From NCBI RefSeq assembly GCF_026914185.1, contig NC_070564.1, positions 1,054,001-1,118,000 of the forward strand: a DNA stretch of 64,000 bases, read 5' to 3'. The position numbers were made by a program, and so were the translations under genes. This DNA is from Puccinia triticina. Taxonomy: Eukaryota; Basidiomycota; Pucciniomycetes; Pucciniales; Pucciniaceae. The notes beneath the pieces are model-generated. The model searched no databases. It saw only the letters and a list, made by a program, of their open reading frames with translations, and was not told the origin of the DNA. Positions within the stretch are counted from its first letter, which is position 1. Each line of letters begins with the position of its first letter. Of the stretch, positions 33,552-45,588 are shown piece after piece.

Positions 33552-36500
33552 ATGGCCTCAACGAACCCAGAACCACCCCCAGACTGGATGCTGCCTGGTT
33601 TCGATCCCAACTCAGTCAAAGTCGCTGAGCTAAGGTCGATCCTATTAGAAAATAACATCCCTCACTCTTACACCAAAAAAGCCGATCTGGTCTCGTAAGT
33701 CTCTGTCCCCCGAACAAAACTCTTCCACAAACATCGCTCGCTGACCCAGCTACGCGTCGTGTCTTCCGTCTCACACAGATTGTTCGACCGACAGGTCAAA
33801 CCTATGACACCCGTAAGCTATCGACCTGTCCAAAAGCTTGCCCAGCCTTCACTCAAGCTGAACACACTATCTTCCCTCTACGTAACCCTTCCCAAAAATT
33901 CTTAGAAACTTCTCAAAGCTCATCTAAACGTCAAACCATCAGCTGCAGGCATCTTTGACATGGCCACCGGTCGATACCTAACCGATGATGACCCACCCGT
34001 GTCTAAGACACCTAGAAAGAAAGCTTCATCCACCATCTCGATCGACCAGGAATCGCTTGCCTCCAACACATCCAAACAGAGGACCAGGCGATCCACCAAT
34101 CGCAACGCAACCGATCGCGAGCAATCTGCGACCGAAGCTGACGGAGAAGCCACCCCACAAGTCAAGTCGGTCCGTGGTCGGACTGCTACCACACAGAGGA
34201 ACCGTCAACGAGAATCTACCCTTCCCGACTCCTCGCCAGAGAAACCCCCGCGGAGAACCGGTAAACGTAAGGCCAGCGAACAGCCCCTTCCAGCGGAAGC
34301 TGAAATCGCATCAGAAGTCGAGCGAATGGCTCATCGTATCAACGAGGAGGAAGAACACTCCAACTCGAGTCAAATCTCCTCGATGAACATCACTAACTCG
34401 TCTGTATCCCCTGCTCCAATCAAGAAACGCCGATCAGAGCTCCCGGCTCAATCCTCAGCGAACAACCCAACCGATAGCAATAACGATGATGAGCTTGCCA
34501 TCTCCAAAAAAAACATATCTAAACCCAAGAACCGTCGGACCACTCTGCATGAAGCCCTCGAATCTGGAGAGGGGCAGTACATAGATTACAATCCCTTCCA
34601 GAGTGGAGTAGAAGACGACAAGAGTGGCAGCAGTTCCAAAAAACCTCGGCCCTCCAAACGACAGGTGCTTGATTAGCCTTTCTTCCTCCGAAGCATATTT
34701 GATAAACGAGGTGGTTGATAGTCCTATTTTCCGTCTTTTGGTTTTCTTCCTTTCTGATATTTCAAGTCATCTGTCAAGCGACCCTCTATTGCCCCAGCCC
34801 AGCTCACCAAATCTAGTACCACCCCCAACATTTTCAACGCCACATCCCCGACGAAACCCAATCCAGGTTCCCAGCAAATCCCCGTTCTCCCTACTCAAGT
34901 CTCCCCCACCCTCCACACAGCTCCAACTTTTCTACCCAAGTCCACCACCACTGCGAATGTCTACTCCTTACATCAGACCCCGGCTCGCGAATCGATTCGC
35001 AAGAGTGCCCATTTTCCTTCGTTACCGAGTAACAGACGACTCACGATGAACCATCTTCAGGATGACTTTGACGGTAACAGCTCCTTCGATAACGGCAATC
35101 CCGAGCACATCCAGCAGCTCCTTGCACCAGAGGAAAACGAGACGGCCGATGTAGCGATTCTCTCACGTTCCCGCCATCCAGCTGGACATCATGAGGCTCC
35201 TAGTCCAGAGCAAATGCAGGGCAGTCGCGGAGTCAATCGCGAGCCCCCTTATCAAACTATCCCCGCTTCTGTCTCATCTCGCCGACAATCACAGTTACCA
35301 CCTCGCACACCCTATTCTCAAACAATCACTCACAGCGCATCAAACCTTCAATATCAGACCCCTATCCCTCGTCCACACATCCAACGCGTCAGGCTTGATG
35401 AACTTGTCCATACGCCAGCTGAGAAGAGGCTCAAGATCACGAAGCCCTTCCGTAGGACCATTCCGAAACGTAACGGACTGTTTGCCGGGCCAACTCAAGC
35501 GATTAGCTTTTTGTTGCGATTAGGCTGTCTTGGGTTGATGTTTGGCGCGGTGAAGTGGTATCTTGGGCAGGTCGAGCGACTGGGATACTGTGACACTGGG
35601 ATGAAGAGCAATGCGATGACCCGAGACCAGCGTATCGAGAACTTTCTCGAGCTTGGCGAGACAGTCTCGAGCGACGAGTTGGAGACTTTTTCGGGTGCAT
35701 TCCGCGTCAAGTTAGGTCAAGCATTCGAGGCGGCCAGCGCCTTCGGCCTGTTACCAGATTGCCAAAGCTGTCCTCCACATGCGATCTGTGAACGCGGGCG
35801 GATCGTCAGGTGCGAGCCCGACTTCGTTCAGACTCACTCCGACTGGGAGAAGGCCGTGCACAGTTGGATGCCGATGTTCAAGGGTCCGAAGTGTCTTCCC
35901 GATACGGCTAAGCTGGTCAAGATCGTCGAGACTGCTAACCAGCTCAACCAGATTCTCAGGAAACAGCGCGGGAAAGTGCTCTGTGGAATGGGCATGCGGG
36001 CCTCTGACGAAGAGGAGGAGATGTCGGTGAAGATCAAGGTCTACGGTCTGGAGGAGAAGGAAGTGAAAGAGCTGATCCTACCGAGCTCAGGAGACAAGTC
36101 GGCATCGTCCCCCGGTCTGACGTCCTCCTCAGACGAGGAGATCCTCGAACTGGCGATCAAAGATCTCGAAAAGTCGGCTCAGATCGTCCGAGAGGACGGC
36201 TGGCTAGCCACGCGTGACTTCAAACAACTCGACATGGGCCTTAAGTGTCGGCTCAAGTTGGGCCTGCTCAAGACCCTCAAAAAGTTCAAGTTGATCCTCC
36301 TCTCCATCCTTCTCGCTCTTGCTGGCTGGGTCTATCTCAAACTCGAATTTTCTAGAATTGGCCAGGAGAAGCAGAAAGTGCGCGAGTTGGTCGAGTTGGC
36401 TCTGACGAAGTTGAGAGACGAGGTGAGTTTTCTCTTGCTTGATCCCATCCTTTTGTGAAAGATGAAATATTCAAATTCTCTCTCTGTGTTTTTTATCACT

Positions 36501-36921
36501 CTCAAGTCGTGGATCCATCACACCAATCCAGCCCTATCACCTCAGCCACCAACGCTCGCGTCGGCCCAGCTCCGGGACTTGATCCTCTCGTACGACCATT
36601 CGCCCGTCAATCGCCAAAAGCTCTGGAAAAAGGTCGAGAAGATCGTCGAAGGTAATTCGAACGTGCGGACGAAGGTGAGTGAGATCCGGGGCGAAAGTAT
36701 CAAAGTTTGGGAATGGATCGGTTCGTCTTCTCTCCTCTCACTTTCTCTCGTGTTCCACCTCTCTTATCTTTGCTTTTTTTGGGGGTGGGTTTGTAGGTAG
36801 TTATAAAGGTAACTTGAACCTTAACACTCATTTGCCTGGGTCGACTGGCAATCCGAGTGGTGGGGGCAATTCTTCCCACCAATTCAATGGGTCCCCTGAT
36901 GCCTCAACTACTCCTTCTTGA
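33552..36921 (+). CDS. SRC1: inner nuclear membrane protein, Src1/Heh (HeH + MSC domain)
   Basis: Such proteins tether chromatin and support nuclear pore quality control. Exons are 33552-33694, 33779-33812, 33906-34664, 34767-36422, 36507-36720 and 36797-36921, giving 976 residues in phase. Residues about 20-60 form the HeH/LEM-like DNA-binding fold (VKVAELRSILLENNIPHSYT). A long basic Ser-rich linker carries an NPFQSG motif near 288. Transmembrane segment 1 is at about 557-578 (ISFLLRLGCLGLMFGAVKWY). A lumenal Cys motif CQSCPPHAICERG follows. Segment 2 is at about 816-838. The C-terminal MSC winged helix contains NSNVRTKVSEIRGE and VWEWIG. The exon 4 acceptor was chosen after TTTCAAG (34766); a later AG at 34802 would also keep frame and shorten the linker by 12 residues. 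Confidence 0.92.
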
Positions 36922-37789
36922 CACATTCACCAAGAAAAACTTGTTCCTCTTCTTGTCCATCATCTCTATTCTCATCCTCTTTCTTCATCGGGCCTTGATA
37001 GTATTCTGATTGTCGATATTATTCCTCAAATCAATTAATATATACATACGTCAGCTGACTCTTATCATTATCATATACATATCTAAAATCAATCTTGACT
37101 CGGTAAATAAAACATCTAAACACCAAAAAAATATTCAGTCACTATCTATCATGTAAATATACTTGTCTATTTTCGAGTGCTTCTATTTGTTACTTATATA
37201 TAAATACGGAGAATTTGTACACATAAATACTTACCTTTTTCATTTACTATCAATCAAGTAATCTCATCACGTCTACCTTGCAAGAGGTCATCCTCGCGAT
37301 CTTTTCATTGAAAAATCGTCCTTTCTTCAGTGTATGACAATTGAGCAGCTGGCTACAAATGCTCCATATCAATTGAGACGGCTTAAGTGAGAAACGGCTG
37401 GCACCCGATTAACTAGGATTAACTCCCTCGGTTCCGTTTTTTTCTCTTTGGTGACAGCTCAGCTCTTGTAAATAGATGCTTCCAGATTATCCTGATCCTA
37501 ATCAGTTTTATTCATAGAATCCGAAAGAATGAGGCTTATGAGCTCCGCCTGAGGGGATGAGCATGGTTATCTGTGAATGCAAAGCTCAGTGGAAAGGACG
37601 ATAATGAGTCCCTTTATGTAAAACGTCAGAGAATTTTGTTTTCGATCTCTCATAGCCCGTTATGTAGAATCTTTCCCTCCTGAGTTTTTGTACCAAGTGC
37701 ACCCACAAGTTGTCCTCTTTTATCTATCCGACTTGACAATCTACTTCCCATCATTGACGAAAACGATCAGTTGACGCAGAGCTTTCAGG
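36922..37789. other. intergenic, no gene seen
   Basis: AT-rich sequence containing the SRC1 3' UTR and the upstream region of the next gene. Nothing specific is recognised. Confidence 0.5.
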
Positions 37790-39250
37790 ATGGACCGGAG
37801 TAGGGATAAGTGCCGGAGGAAGGCGTCGGCTTCGAGCTCGTCGAGCTCTTCAAGCACGACGAATGATGAAGCTCTTTTTGGCCGGAGGAAGAAGCAAGCG
37901 GGACGCCGGAGCAGTCGGAGGCTGACGATCGAAGAGGCGGTCAAGAAAGAAGGCTCGAATTTCATCAACTTCAATCCCTTCCAAGCCGGGCAGTCCGGCG
38001 ATCCCGTACCGAAGAAGAAAACAGCTGCAGGCGCGAAGAAGCCAAGCTCAAAGGCCGGGCGGAGGAAGACCTTCCACGGCACCGGCTGCTCGTCCCAAGT
38101 CGATCCCGCCCTGCCCGAGATCTCATCCACCAGCGGTGCTGGTCCCCAGTCGTTCACCCAGCAACGTTTTCCACCCCGGTCACCATTTGTGAAGCAAGCA
38201 ACGCCGGGCCAGAGCTCCAGCCGGCCTTCGTTTACGGTAGGCGGCATCCATTTTTCTTTCAAGTCATGTTTAAACTAACGCTGTATGACAGTTCTATGCA
38301 TTCGATCCGCTCAGTCCAATCCAACCGAGCGATAATCAAGGATGGAGACAGACTGTTGAGCCAACAAGTTCGAGCGACGAAGACACCGTTGTTGACCAGA
38401 AGAGGCCAGCAGCACGAAATGCCGGACGGCGGTCGACGGTCGAGCGAGCTGTCCAAGCCAAGAACTCGAACTTCATCGACTTCAATCCTTTCCAAGCAGG
38501 CACTCCCTCAGCCCCGATCTCCAAGAATCGCAAATCGGCGCCCAGTAAGCTGACCAGGTCCGATGGAAAGCACTCTCATCGTAGGAGAACCGTCGTTGGT
38601 CGTGCCTCAGAAAACCCATCTTCCTCACAACATACCTTTTCCGATCACGGTTCGTCCCCTGGCAAGCCCGGTCCCTGCTTGTCCGGCCAAACATCTGATA
38701 AGCAAGAGGCATGTATACATCCCTCTTTCCTGTCTTTTTGCTGGGGTTTTCAGTACTTATCGTTTCATGAGCTTGTGCTGACGTTCACGCTGGGGCTCTT
38801 TCCACCAGATCGGACATCATGGCTGCAACGCTCGGGCGAGTTTCCCTCAGTCAACATTCATCAAAGAGGTACATAAATACATCTTCACACAAGCTTCACG
38901 ACACCGAACCAAGTTTCCTCTATTGTTGTTCTATCATTTCACTGATCCTCCCGCTCATTCCACAGCTTCCAATATCGCCTGCCTCCTGGGATGAAAAATC
39001 AAAGGTCTCTCCGCTGGCCGGGTCGAGCCCAACGAACATCCCTGAACCGCACAGCCACCATGCGTCCCATCCGACTCGAACCCCCACATCCAATAATCCC
39101 TTTCTTACGGCAGACGGAAATCCTCTCCTGGATCCTGCTGTTCCTTCAGTCCGGGTCCCTTGGAAATATTATCCACCCTTGCCCGTCTTATCCCCGAACT
39201 TTCTGTTATCAGGCAAAGGGCAGTTGGAAAAAAACACACGTGATTCCTGA
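37790..39250 (+). CDS. unknown basic protein with two NPFQ modules shared with the Src1 linker
   Basis: Exons 37790-38236 and 38292-38708 are well supported. Two more (38809-38868 and 38966-39250) follow, giving about 402 residues. Two copies of one module are visible: RRLTIEEAVKKEGSNFINFN-PFQAG and RRSTVERAVQAKNSNFIDFN-PFQAG. The Src1-like neighbour has a single related module (RTTLHEALESGEGQYIDYN-PFQSG). There is no HeH fold, transmembrane segment or MSC domain. It looks like a partial duplication of the Src1 linker. The junction after 38708 would use a GC donor; a GT donor at 38713 is possible and would give a shorter C-terminus. Function unknown; nuclear location is a guess. Confidence 0.62.
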
Positions 39251-39812
39251 GATCTTGTTATCTTCTTCTTCTTCTCCCCCGAAATTTTCTTGTTTGAATA
39301 AGGTTCGTGTATGTCTATGCCCATTAACCCATCATCAAGGGTGCATGATGTGATAGGTCGTGGGGAGAGGCATGTTATCGATTGACTTTTCTGTTGTACT
39401 TTTCTTAACATCATATGTAATTCCAACTTTTTGACCCAAAGATGATGACATTCAAAACACTTGCGTCCCATTTTTTGTGATGGTAATACGGCCTATTTGC
39501 ATTACAAGACTAAACCCAAAGTAGTTACGATAAGCCTAAGCAAGTGTACGAGGCACAGAAGAAAAACATTATTCCACACAGCTGCCACGAACAATGGTTT
39601 TAGGGTTAGAGTGGCGATACCAATGGTGGTAAGAGTCTGACCGATTCGATCTGATCATAAATCATGGGAAATCGGGTCTTTGGGGGCAGCTAATGTTGAC
39701 TGGTCGTCGCTTTGGTCGTGTTGAGATGGCTGTTGTTTTATACTCGTTTTACGTTGGTATCTAATGCTCCTTGCAAATGAGAGCCGCCTGAAAAGCTCAT
39801 AAAAGCCAGGGA
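39251..39812. other. intergenic, no gene seen
   Basis: 3' flanks of convergent genes. A CTT repeat (about 39261-39276) is the only notable feature. Confidence 0.5.
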
Positions 39813-40097
39813 TTAGTGATCCACGGCTAGAAAGAAGAGTATGATAGAACTGGCGAAGACGCTTGACAGACCCGATTTTTTGCTCCCGTCGCTCTTGCTC
39901 TTCACATCCGTCATCCGGTGTGCCGGTTCAACCAGGGCGGAGCTTTCTGCGATACAATGGAGTATGATCAACAACACAAGCATCACAGGCAATCGTCCTT
40001 CTCTTACCATCTTCTGGGACCGTATTTGATGTCTTCGCCCGATTCTCTCTGACGTCATCGAAGACTTTAGTTAGCCTCGCCAGATCACACTCCAAGG
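39813..40097 (-). CDS. 3' end of an unidentified gene with GPI-anchor-like tail
   Basis: Two minus-strand exons, about 40097-40008 and 39946-39813, join in frame through a GTAAGA...CGCAG intron. They give a segment reading LARLTKVFDDVRENRAKTSN, then a Ser/Lys-rich stretch and a hydrophobic C-terminus (LSSVFASSIILFFLAVDH), which looks like a GPI-attachment signal. The upstream exon start (acceptor CTCTAG, or an ATG at 40134) is uncertain and no family was recognised. Further exons may lie between 40134 and 41200. Confidence 0.4.
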
Positions 40098-40754
40098 CTA
40101 GAGGGCAGCACCATGTGTGCAATACATCAGTCATTTTTTTCGGCCTCCTTTATCTTTTCCTCGCTGAGAATTAAATACAACGGAAACTCACAATCACCAT
40201 CCGCCTGCTGCAACTTGTCCCCCGATGCTGAGAACCCTTCGCTCATCTGCCCCGGTCCCGCTCGATTCCCTACATTCGTCTCGTGCTCTTTTATCGTTTT
40301 TTAGGCCGAGAATCAGGGCAAGAAGACGCATGGATGAGCTTTGCTACTTCGAGGTTTTTTTCATTTTATCTGAGCTCTACTCTAGGCGCGTCATCCTACC
40401 AGATGAAGGGGGTCGCTTCCCAGCAGAGAGGTCCTGAATCTCATGTCTAGCCATCGCAGTCGAAACGGTTTACCAGCAGACTTATAAGCTTAAAGCCACA
40501 CAACGGCTGCGTGAGACCAACAGAACACGAGGTTTCACTTTCTAAGAGTGAATGCGAGTTGAAGACTTGTCGCAACCGGCAGGAAAAGATGTTCAGCTCC
40601 AAGCAGAAAGAGTAAAGGTGCGGATAGGTGGGTGCGAGAAAGAACTGGAAGAGGAGATATGATTTGTACCTGAAAAACGTCCATGCTGTAGTAGCTGCTT
40701 AGAGACTAGCGCCAACAAGACGGGCTTGGCATTGCAGTAGCATCGGACAATCTC

Positions 40755-41165
40755 CTATGTGGGCGGCCATCCAGGAGGCAATCTTCCGGAGAGTTTCGGG
40801 TTGGAAGATTTGTAAGTCGAATAAATAGCCGGTCCGGCCGGTTGTAAACTTGTCTGTTTGAATTCAAGACTACCAACCGAAAAAACCATGCTACGAGAAG
40901 AGCCCCTGCTCCAATCGTTGGAACTGATTGTGCTCGATGATAGTATCAAGTATGATGTGTTGGAGGGCCCATTGCAACAAGCTAACCAGTTATAGATTTG
41001 AGCTGCTGCTGGTGGAGTGGTCTGGATAGGAGGTGCGGGTGTAGGCAAAGCTACTTGCCACCTCCCCGCGCTCTCGACTTGAAAGGGTGAAACATCGGTG
41101 TATGCTGCTTTGGCCACAGAAGGAGATATCTTCGCTGTTAAACCGTTCACGGTGATCCTCACCTT
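40755..41165 (-). CDS. unidentified open exon
   Basis: A minus-strand open frame of about 137 codons ends at 40755. Its composition is protein-like (PFQVESAGRWQVALPTPAPP, then NWLACCNGPSNTSYLILSSS). A plausible acceptor TTTCAG precedes 41165. I do not recognise it. It could belong with the GPI-tailed 3' end at 39813-40097 as one minus-strand gene, but no joining exons were established. Confidence 0.3.
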   Translation of the reverse strand, partial: KVRITVNGLTAKISPSVAKAAYTDVSPFQVESAGRWQVALPTPAPPIQTTPPAAAQIYNWLACCNGPSNTSYLILSSSTISSNDWSRGSSRSMVFSVGSLEFKQTSLQPAGPAIYSTYKSSNPKLSGRLPPGWPPT

Positions 41166-42178
41166 GGGGAGACTGAAAGTGCTATACATATCAATCCCAA
41201 TCAACTGACATCAATGCGATCGGTGTGTGTCGGTGTTATGGATAGCTACTTATCACCGGCGACTACAAATGGGCCTGCCGTCATGTAATTTGCTTGTTCG
41301 CCAGGCTTTCCCCCTGAAGCTTTATACAACATTCACCGCTGCCCGTGTTATCACAGAGCTCTCGTGCTCGTCTACAAACCCGTTGCCAGGGGTACCCGTG
41401 GTTGGTTGCCGAGAAACGGTCGACATGTGAATTTGTCAAGGGGATTTGGTATCATACACGCTAATGGTACATCGTATTTCTGGCCAATAGCTTACATATA
41501 GCAACAGATATGTATGAGGCAACTCTTCGCGGAAAGGTGCTGTCGTTGCTGGAGCTGACTTGAAATACAGGTTGACCTTGGTTCAGGATTAGCGATACAG
41601 CAGGTGAGTGAGGTCCTAGCGACACAGCTAACATCGTGGGAGGTGCGCTGTGACATTGACCGCTAGGTGCTCTCAGTCAAGTTTATCAAACCATGATGGA
41701 CCGCGAGAGAAACTGCAGGTGGAAAGAAACTGCACTGTGGAGTTGAGGGGTTAGAATTGTTGTAACCTATCGTATTTGGGGATTACATTTACTGCAAGGC
41801 AAGGAAACTATATACAATGATGGGTAATATGACGCCCTCACGAGTAGTACAACGGTAGGGTAGAGGCAAATTGGACCCGGAAGAATGAACAAGTCAGACA
41901 ACTACGAAAACAGGATAGGAAATGGGAGGGAATGTTCACTAGGAACATTACAAATTTGTATCTGTTGATGATGAAGTAGAAGAAGGAGAAGAAGAAGAAG
42001 GCAAGACCAGCTTGCCCAATGAGCCACTCAATGGCCACTCTGACCCAAAACATAAAGAGCTCTACCTATTCTGATCGGCCGAAGCTCACTGGAGATAGAT
42101 TCGAGTTCAAGCGAGGGTGTAGGAAAAACGAGAGTATTCAAAAAATGGAAAAGAGGCGAATGAGGGGCAGGAAGTTCT
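41166..42178. other. no gene firmly supported
   Basis: A 34-codon minus-strand ORF beginning MSTVSRQPTTGTPGNG (from about 41428) looks protein-like but stops early. A GAA-type repeat is at 41976-42000. The 3' UTR of the GH26-like gene ends here. Confidence 0.35.
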
Positions 42179-43627
42179 TCATTCAAGTTTTTCTGTCAAG
42201 AGAGTGGTGGAGAGGCCGTGCCCTGCGATCTTGTAGTCGAATTCCTTCTTGCTGTTGTACCAGTTGATGAAGAGTAGGTTGGGAAGTTCCTTTCGGGCGT
42301 GAGCCATTTGTGAGAGCCAATCGACTCGCTCTTGGTAGCTCGCCGCATAGTGTAAACTAAATGGGTGGACGTCAGGGTCAAAGTATGTTAGCGCAGAACA
42401 GTCGCAACGGATGGAGAACATCTGTTATCTTTCTCAACGCACCCTGCTTCTCCCATGGCAAATTTCCGGCCGTTGATAGCAAAGGTGTCGTGGAACTCTT
42501 TGGCTTTGTCAACAAACTCTCCTGGTTTCGGTTTGCTCTTGGGGTAGTAGTCAAATCCGACGAGGTCGACCGTATTGTCCATGTCCTCGGGTGCATATTT
42601 ATGGTACTCGTCCATGGTGGATACATTTGGGCACCAATGAAGAAGGACATCTGGAGCATGGTTCCGAACTGCGGCGGCAATGACAGCCCAGGACTCCTTG
42701 AAATCTGCGGCGTTACCGGGGTATTCTCGTGTGCGCTGGTACCTGTGATCGTCAGAAAGGGTTAGCTTGCTAAAGGAATCCAGGCCGGTGCGTTGGCATA
42801 ATATTAGACGAGTTGATCTGGAATCGTACCAATTCATCTCGTGAGCGAATCTAAGGATGACTGGAATATCCTGATCGGTGAACTTTCGGAGAACCTTGGC
42901 ACTAAATGTAACGTGTCTTCTCAGTATGATCGAACATGCGATAGAAACGAAAGGGTCTGATAACGTCAAGAGCAAGAGGCAACTGACATGGCAACAGCTT
43001 GATGATTGTCATTCCACCGTAGTCCAGCCAAACCACCTTGGGGCATGATGGCAGGACTGAACACAGAATTTGAGGCTTTCAGATCATCCATGATCTCGAA
43101 GAGCTGGGCACCATCGAATTTTTTGTGGACCGATACTTGAGCATACCATCCGAATACCGCAGGTCGTTTGCCGTTGATGGACTGGATGATTTCCTGCATT
43201 GTTTGAGCTTTGCCGCCGGTATCGCCAGCGTCCGGGATCAAACCAATGCTACAGTGCCAGAAAGTAATACTTGATTAATCACCTACAACCTCGTTGCTGA
43301 ATGAGACGTAAAGGGAGCTTACTATACACCATTGATTTTGGCCGTTTTGGGGTCATAGGCTCTGATCCCCGCTGGACCTAGATGTGAAAATTTAGTTTGC
43401 CTGCTACCTTTATTTTGAGACTTGGTGTCTCGAGTACGGTGGGCGGCTGCGAGTGTCGAATTGAGTATGGTTAGCACCTCGGGATGGGGTTTTGGATATA
43501 GGGGGCATCACTGACCTTTACGAGTGGAGTAGTGGTCGGGAGCAGCTGCTAGGAATTGGGCAAGGAGGACCAAGCAAAAAAGGCCGGCAAGTTGTCGTCG
43601 GAGAGGGGCTAAAAGGTGTACACCCAT
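42179..43627 (-). CDS. secreted glycoside hydrolase, GH26-like (mannanase-type)
   Basis: GH26 enzymes mostly cleave beta-1,4-mannans or mixed beta-glucans. Minus-strand exons 43627-43516, 43377-43323, 43248-42988, 42901-42830, 42742-42443 and 42356-42179 give 325 residues, all in phase. A signal peptide covers residues 1 to about 29. RFAHEMNW (Glu near 164) fits the acid/base motif, and KFAMGEAG (Glu near 265) fits the nucleophile. GFDYYP lies between them and NLLFINWYNS after. The length suits a single catalytic domain. Action on host or own cell-wall polysaccharide is inferred from secretion. Family assignment is by motif, so a related clan GH-A family is possible. Confidence 0.8.
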
Positions 43628-45142
43628 TGTGCTGGGGAAAGAAGGAATAAGAAAAACTCAAAGAGGAACTGGTCTAGTGAAAACAACAGAGTAGAATGAA
43701 CGATTTCGGCTTGATGAGCTGGAGTCGGTAGAGGGTTGGAACGGTGAAAGGATGTCGAGAAGATGAGGTAGTGGGGCGGGAGTAGCCCGTAGGTGGAGGA
43801 TGAAGCGGTGAAGGGTGGAGATGAAACTTGAACGAAAAGAGCCTTGTTTTATGGGTGGGAAGTCACCTGAGGTCACTGAGCAAATATGAAACTTGATCCA
43901 AACACACTCAGCCACAGGCTGTATAGAAGGCAATAAACAAGAAGGTTGGCTGGTACGAATGACAAATTACCCTATTTTCTGGGTAGAACGGATTGTTAAC
44001 TTCCAGTGGCAGTGCGAACCACGGAGAGAATGGAAACAAGGGAGCTGAGGAGTGGTACTTGCTCGCACGGTGTTCAGGAATGCACAAAGGAATAAGGTCT
44101 GCAAGAAAAGGATGACTGAAGGACAAGAAGCTGAGGTGGATAGCCGAGACTGGTCACAGGCGACTGTGGTGGGAGATATTTACAGTAGTTGTATAAGGAC
44201 TGAGGACAAAGGTGGCCTTTGTTTGGATTGATTGTAAAAGGCGGAATGCAGGCGTTGCAATTTGGAAATGTGGTGCATATGTTGTACTCGAATTCGAAAT
44301 GACCTCTCATCCTCTATGATATGCAACCTCATTTTCCAACATGTTTGGACGCTGTAGCATACACGCCAGAAGGTTACGGTCGATTCATGGGTTTATGCCT
44401 TTTGCAGCCCCCTGCCACCATTACGACCCCATACCAACCGGCCAGTGACCAGTACACAAAATCAGCTGTGGAGAGACTGGGCGGGTTCTCCGTCGAAATT
44501 CGATATGTTGTACTTAGTTGTCATCCGGTAGTCAGGCTTCACTTGCTGCTTTTCCGCCCCAATTGCCTGGAGAACGGACTGAAAGGACGCATCTGCCCTC
44601 TGAGTCAACTTTGTAGCTCGGTAGAATGATTGCGAGAGCCCGAGAAAGTCCAAGGGGAGCATTTCCCAGAATCGCATCCTGGCTCTCGTGTTGATCTATC
44701 CCATCCATCATGTTTTTGTTTCATCACCCTAGTACATTTCGGTCAAAATTGTCGTACAACCTACCAGATGTGAGTGGCAAATGCTTCCACGAATGCACAT
44801 ATTCTCAGTTGGCTCGCCATCAGCCGCGATTTAATCAGACCTCTCCTGGGCTGATACGTTACTTGCGTTTGGTCGTACATCTTGGGACGACAGCAGCACT
44901 CCACTTCTTGTAAAGTCTCATGGATGTGGTGTGGAAGATACTGGAACAAAAGTGACCGTAGGGTGATCTAGATGATAGGGATGACCCCAGGCGCCAGATA
45001 TCCATCAACTTGATAACCTCGATGAAACCCCTACGTCTTTATTAGGACTAAGAAATAAGCAGTACTGCGTTCATTCACCTCTTGGCTGAGCAAGGTTTCC
45101 TTGGCGAGCTCTTCACGCGTTTCGAACCAAAAAACAGATGAC
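43628..45142. other. no gene supported
   Basis: Upstream region of the GH26-like gene and spacer. Overlapping ORFs at 44321-44677 on both strands have no recognisable motif. Confidence 0.4.
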
Positions 45143-45152
45143 AGCCGTTGTA

Positions 45153-45155
<3 letters not shown>

Positions 45156-45183
<28 letters not shown>

Positions 45184-45575
45184 GTGAAATTTGGCCTATG
45201 GCATTGCTCACTATGAATCTTAGAGACGTCATGATGAAAGGAGATAACAACTATAAATCTACTACACAACATATAAATTGAGGGTGAAATCAAGTCGAGG
45301 TCTGGAGGTCATAACATGTTTAATTGGTCAACAAACAAAAGGAGAAAGAATTGAGAGGAAAAAGAAAAGACGGGAAATGGGAATCATCGAGGGGGAAGTT
45401 GTTCTTGAAATCGGTTCGTCTTGCTCAGAAAGTTTGCCAAAGCCACGTCCGCTTTCCGGTTATTGAGGATTTTGTCTAATCTCTCCGCCCTGAATCGAAC
45501 TTTCAAGTGCCGGAGTTGTTTTCGAAGAGCCGCCCGTTGTTCCTTGAATTTCGGGCAGAAATTCATCAGATGAAA
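45156..45575 (-). mobile_element. 5'-truncated LINE (non-LTR retrotransposon) with poly(A) tail
   Basis: On the minus strand, FHLMNFCPKFKEQR and RLDKILNNRKADVALANFL match the C-terminal tail of fungal LINE ORF2 proteins. A run of 26 T on the plus strand (45156-45181) is the poly(A) tail. The 13-mer AGCCGTTGTACTC flanks both ends (45143-45155 and 45576-45588), a typical target-site duplication. The insertion is only about 420 bp long. Confidence 0.83.
45384..45575 (-). pseudogene. LINE ORF2 C-terminal remnant
   Basis: About 64 codons of the distal ORF2 end survive, with the Cys and basic residues expected after the zinc-knuckle-like segment. Reverse transcriptase and endonuclease are absent because of the 5' truncation. 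The open frame appears to run beyond 45575 only through the flanking duplication. Confidence 0.7.
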
Positions 45576-45588
45576 AGCCGTTGTACTC

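Noticed and set aside
44321..44677. Overlapping ORFs on both strands (102 and 71 codons)
   Set aside because: No start context, introns or motif favour either; left unannotated.
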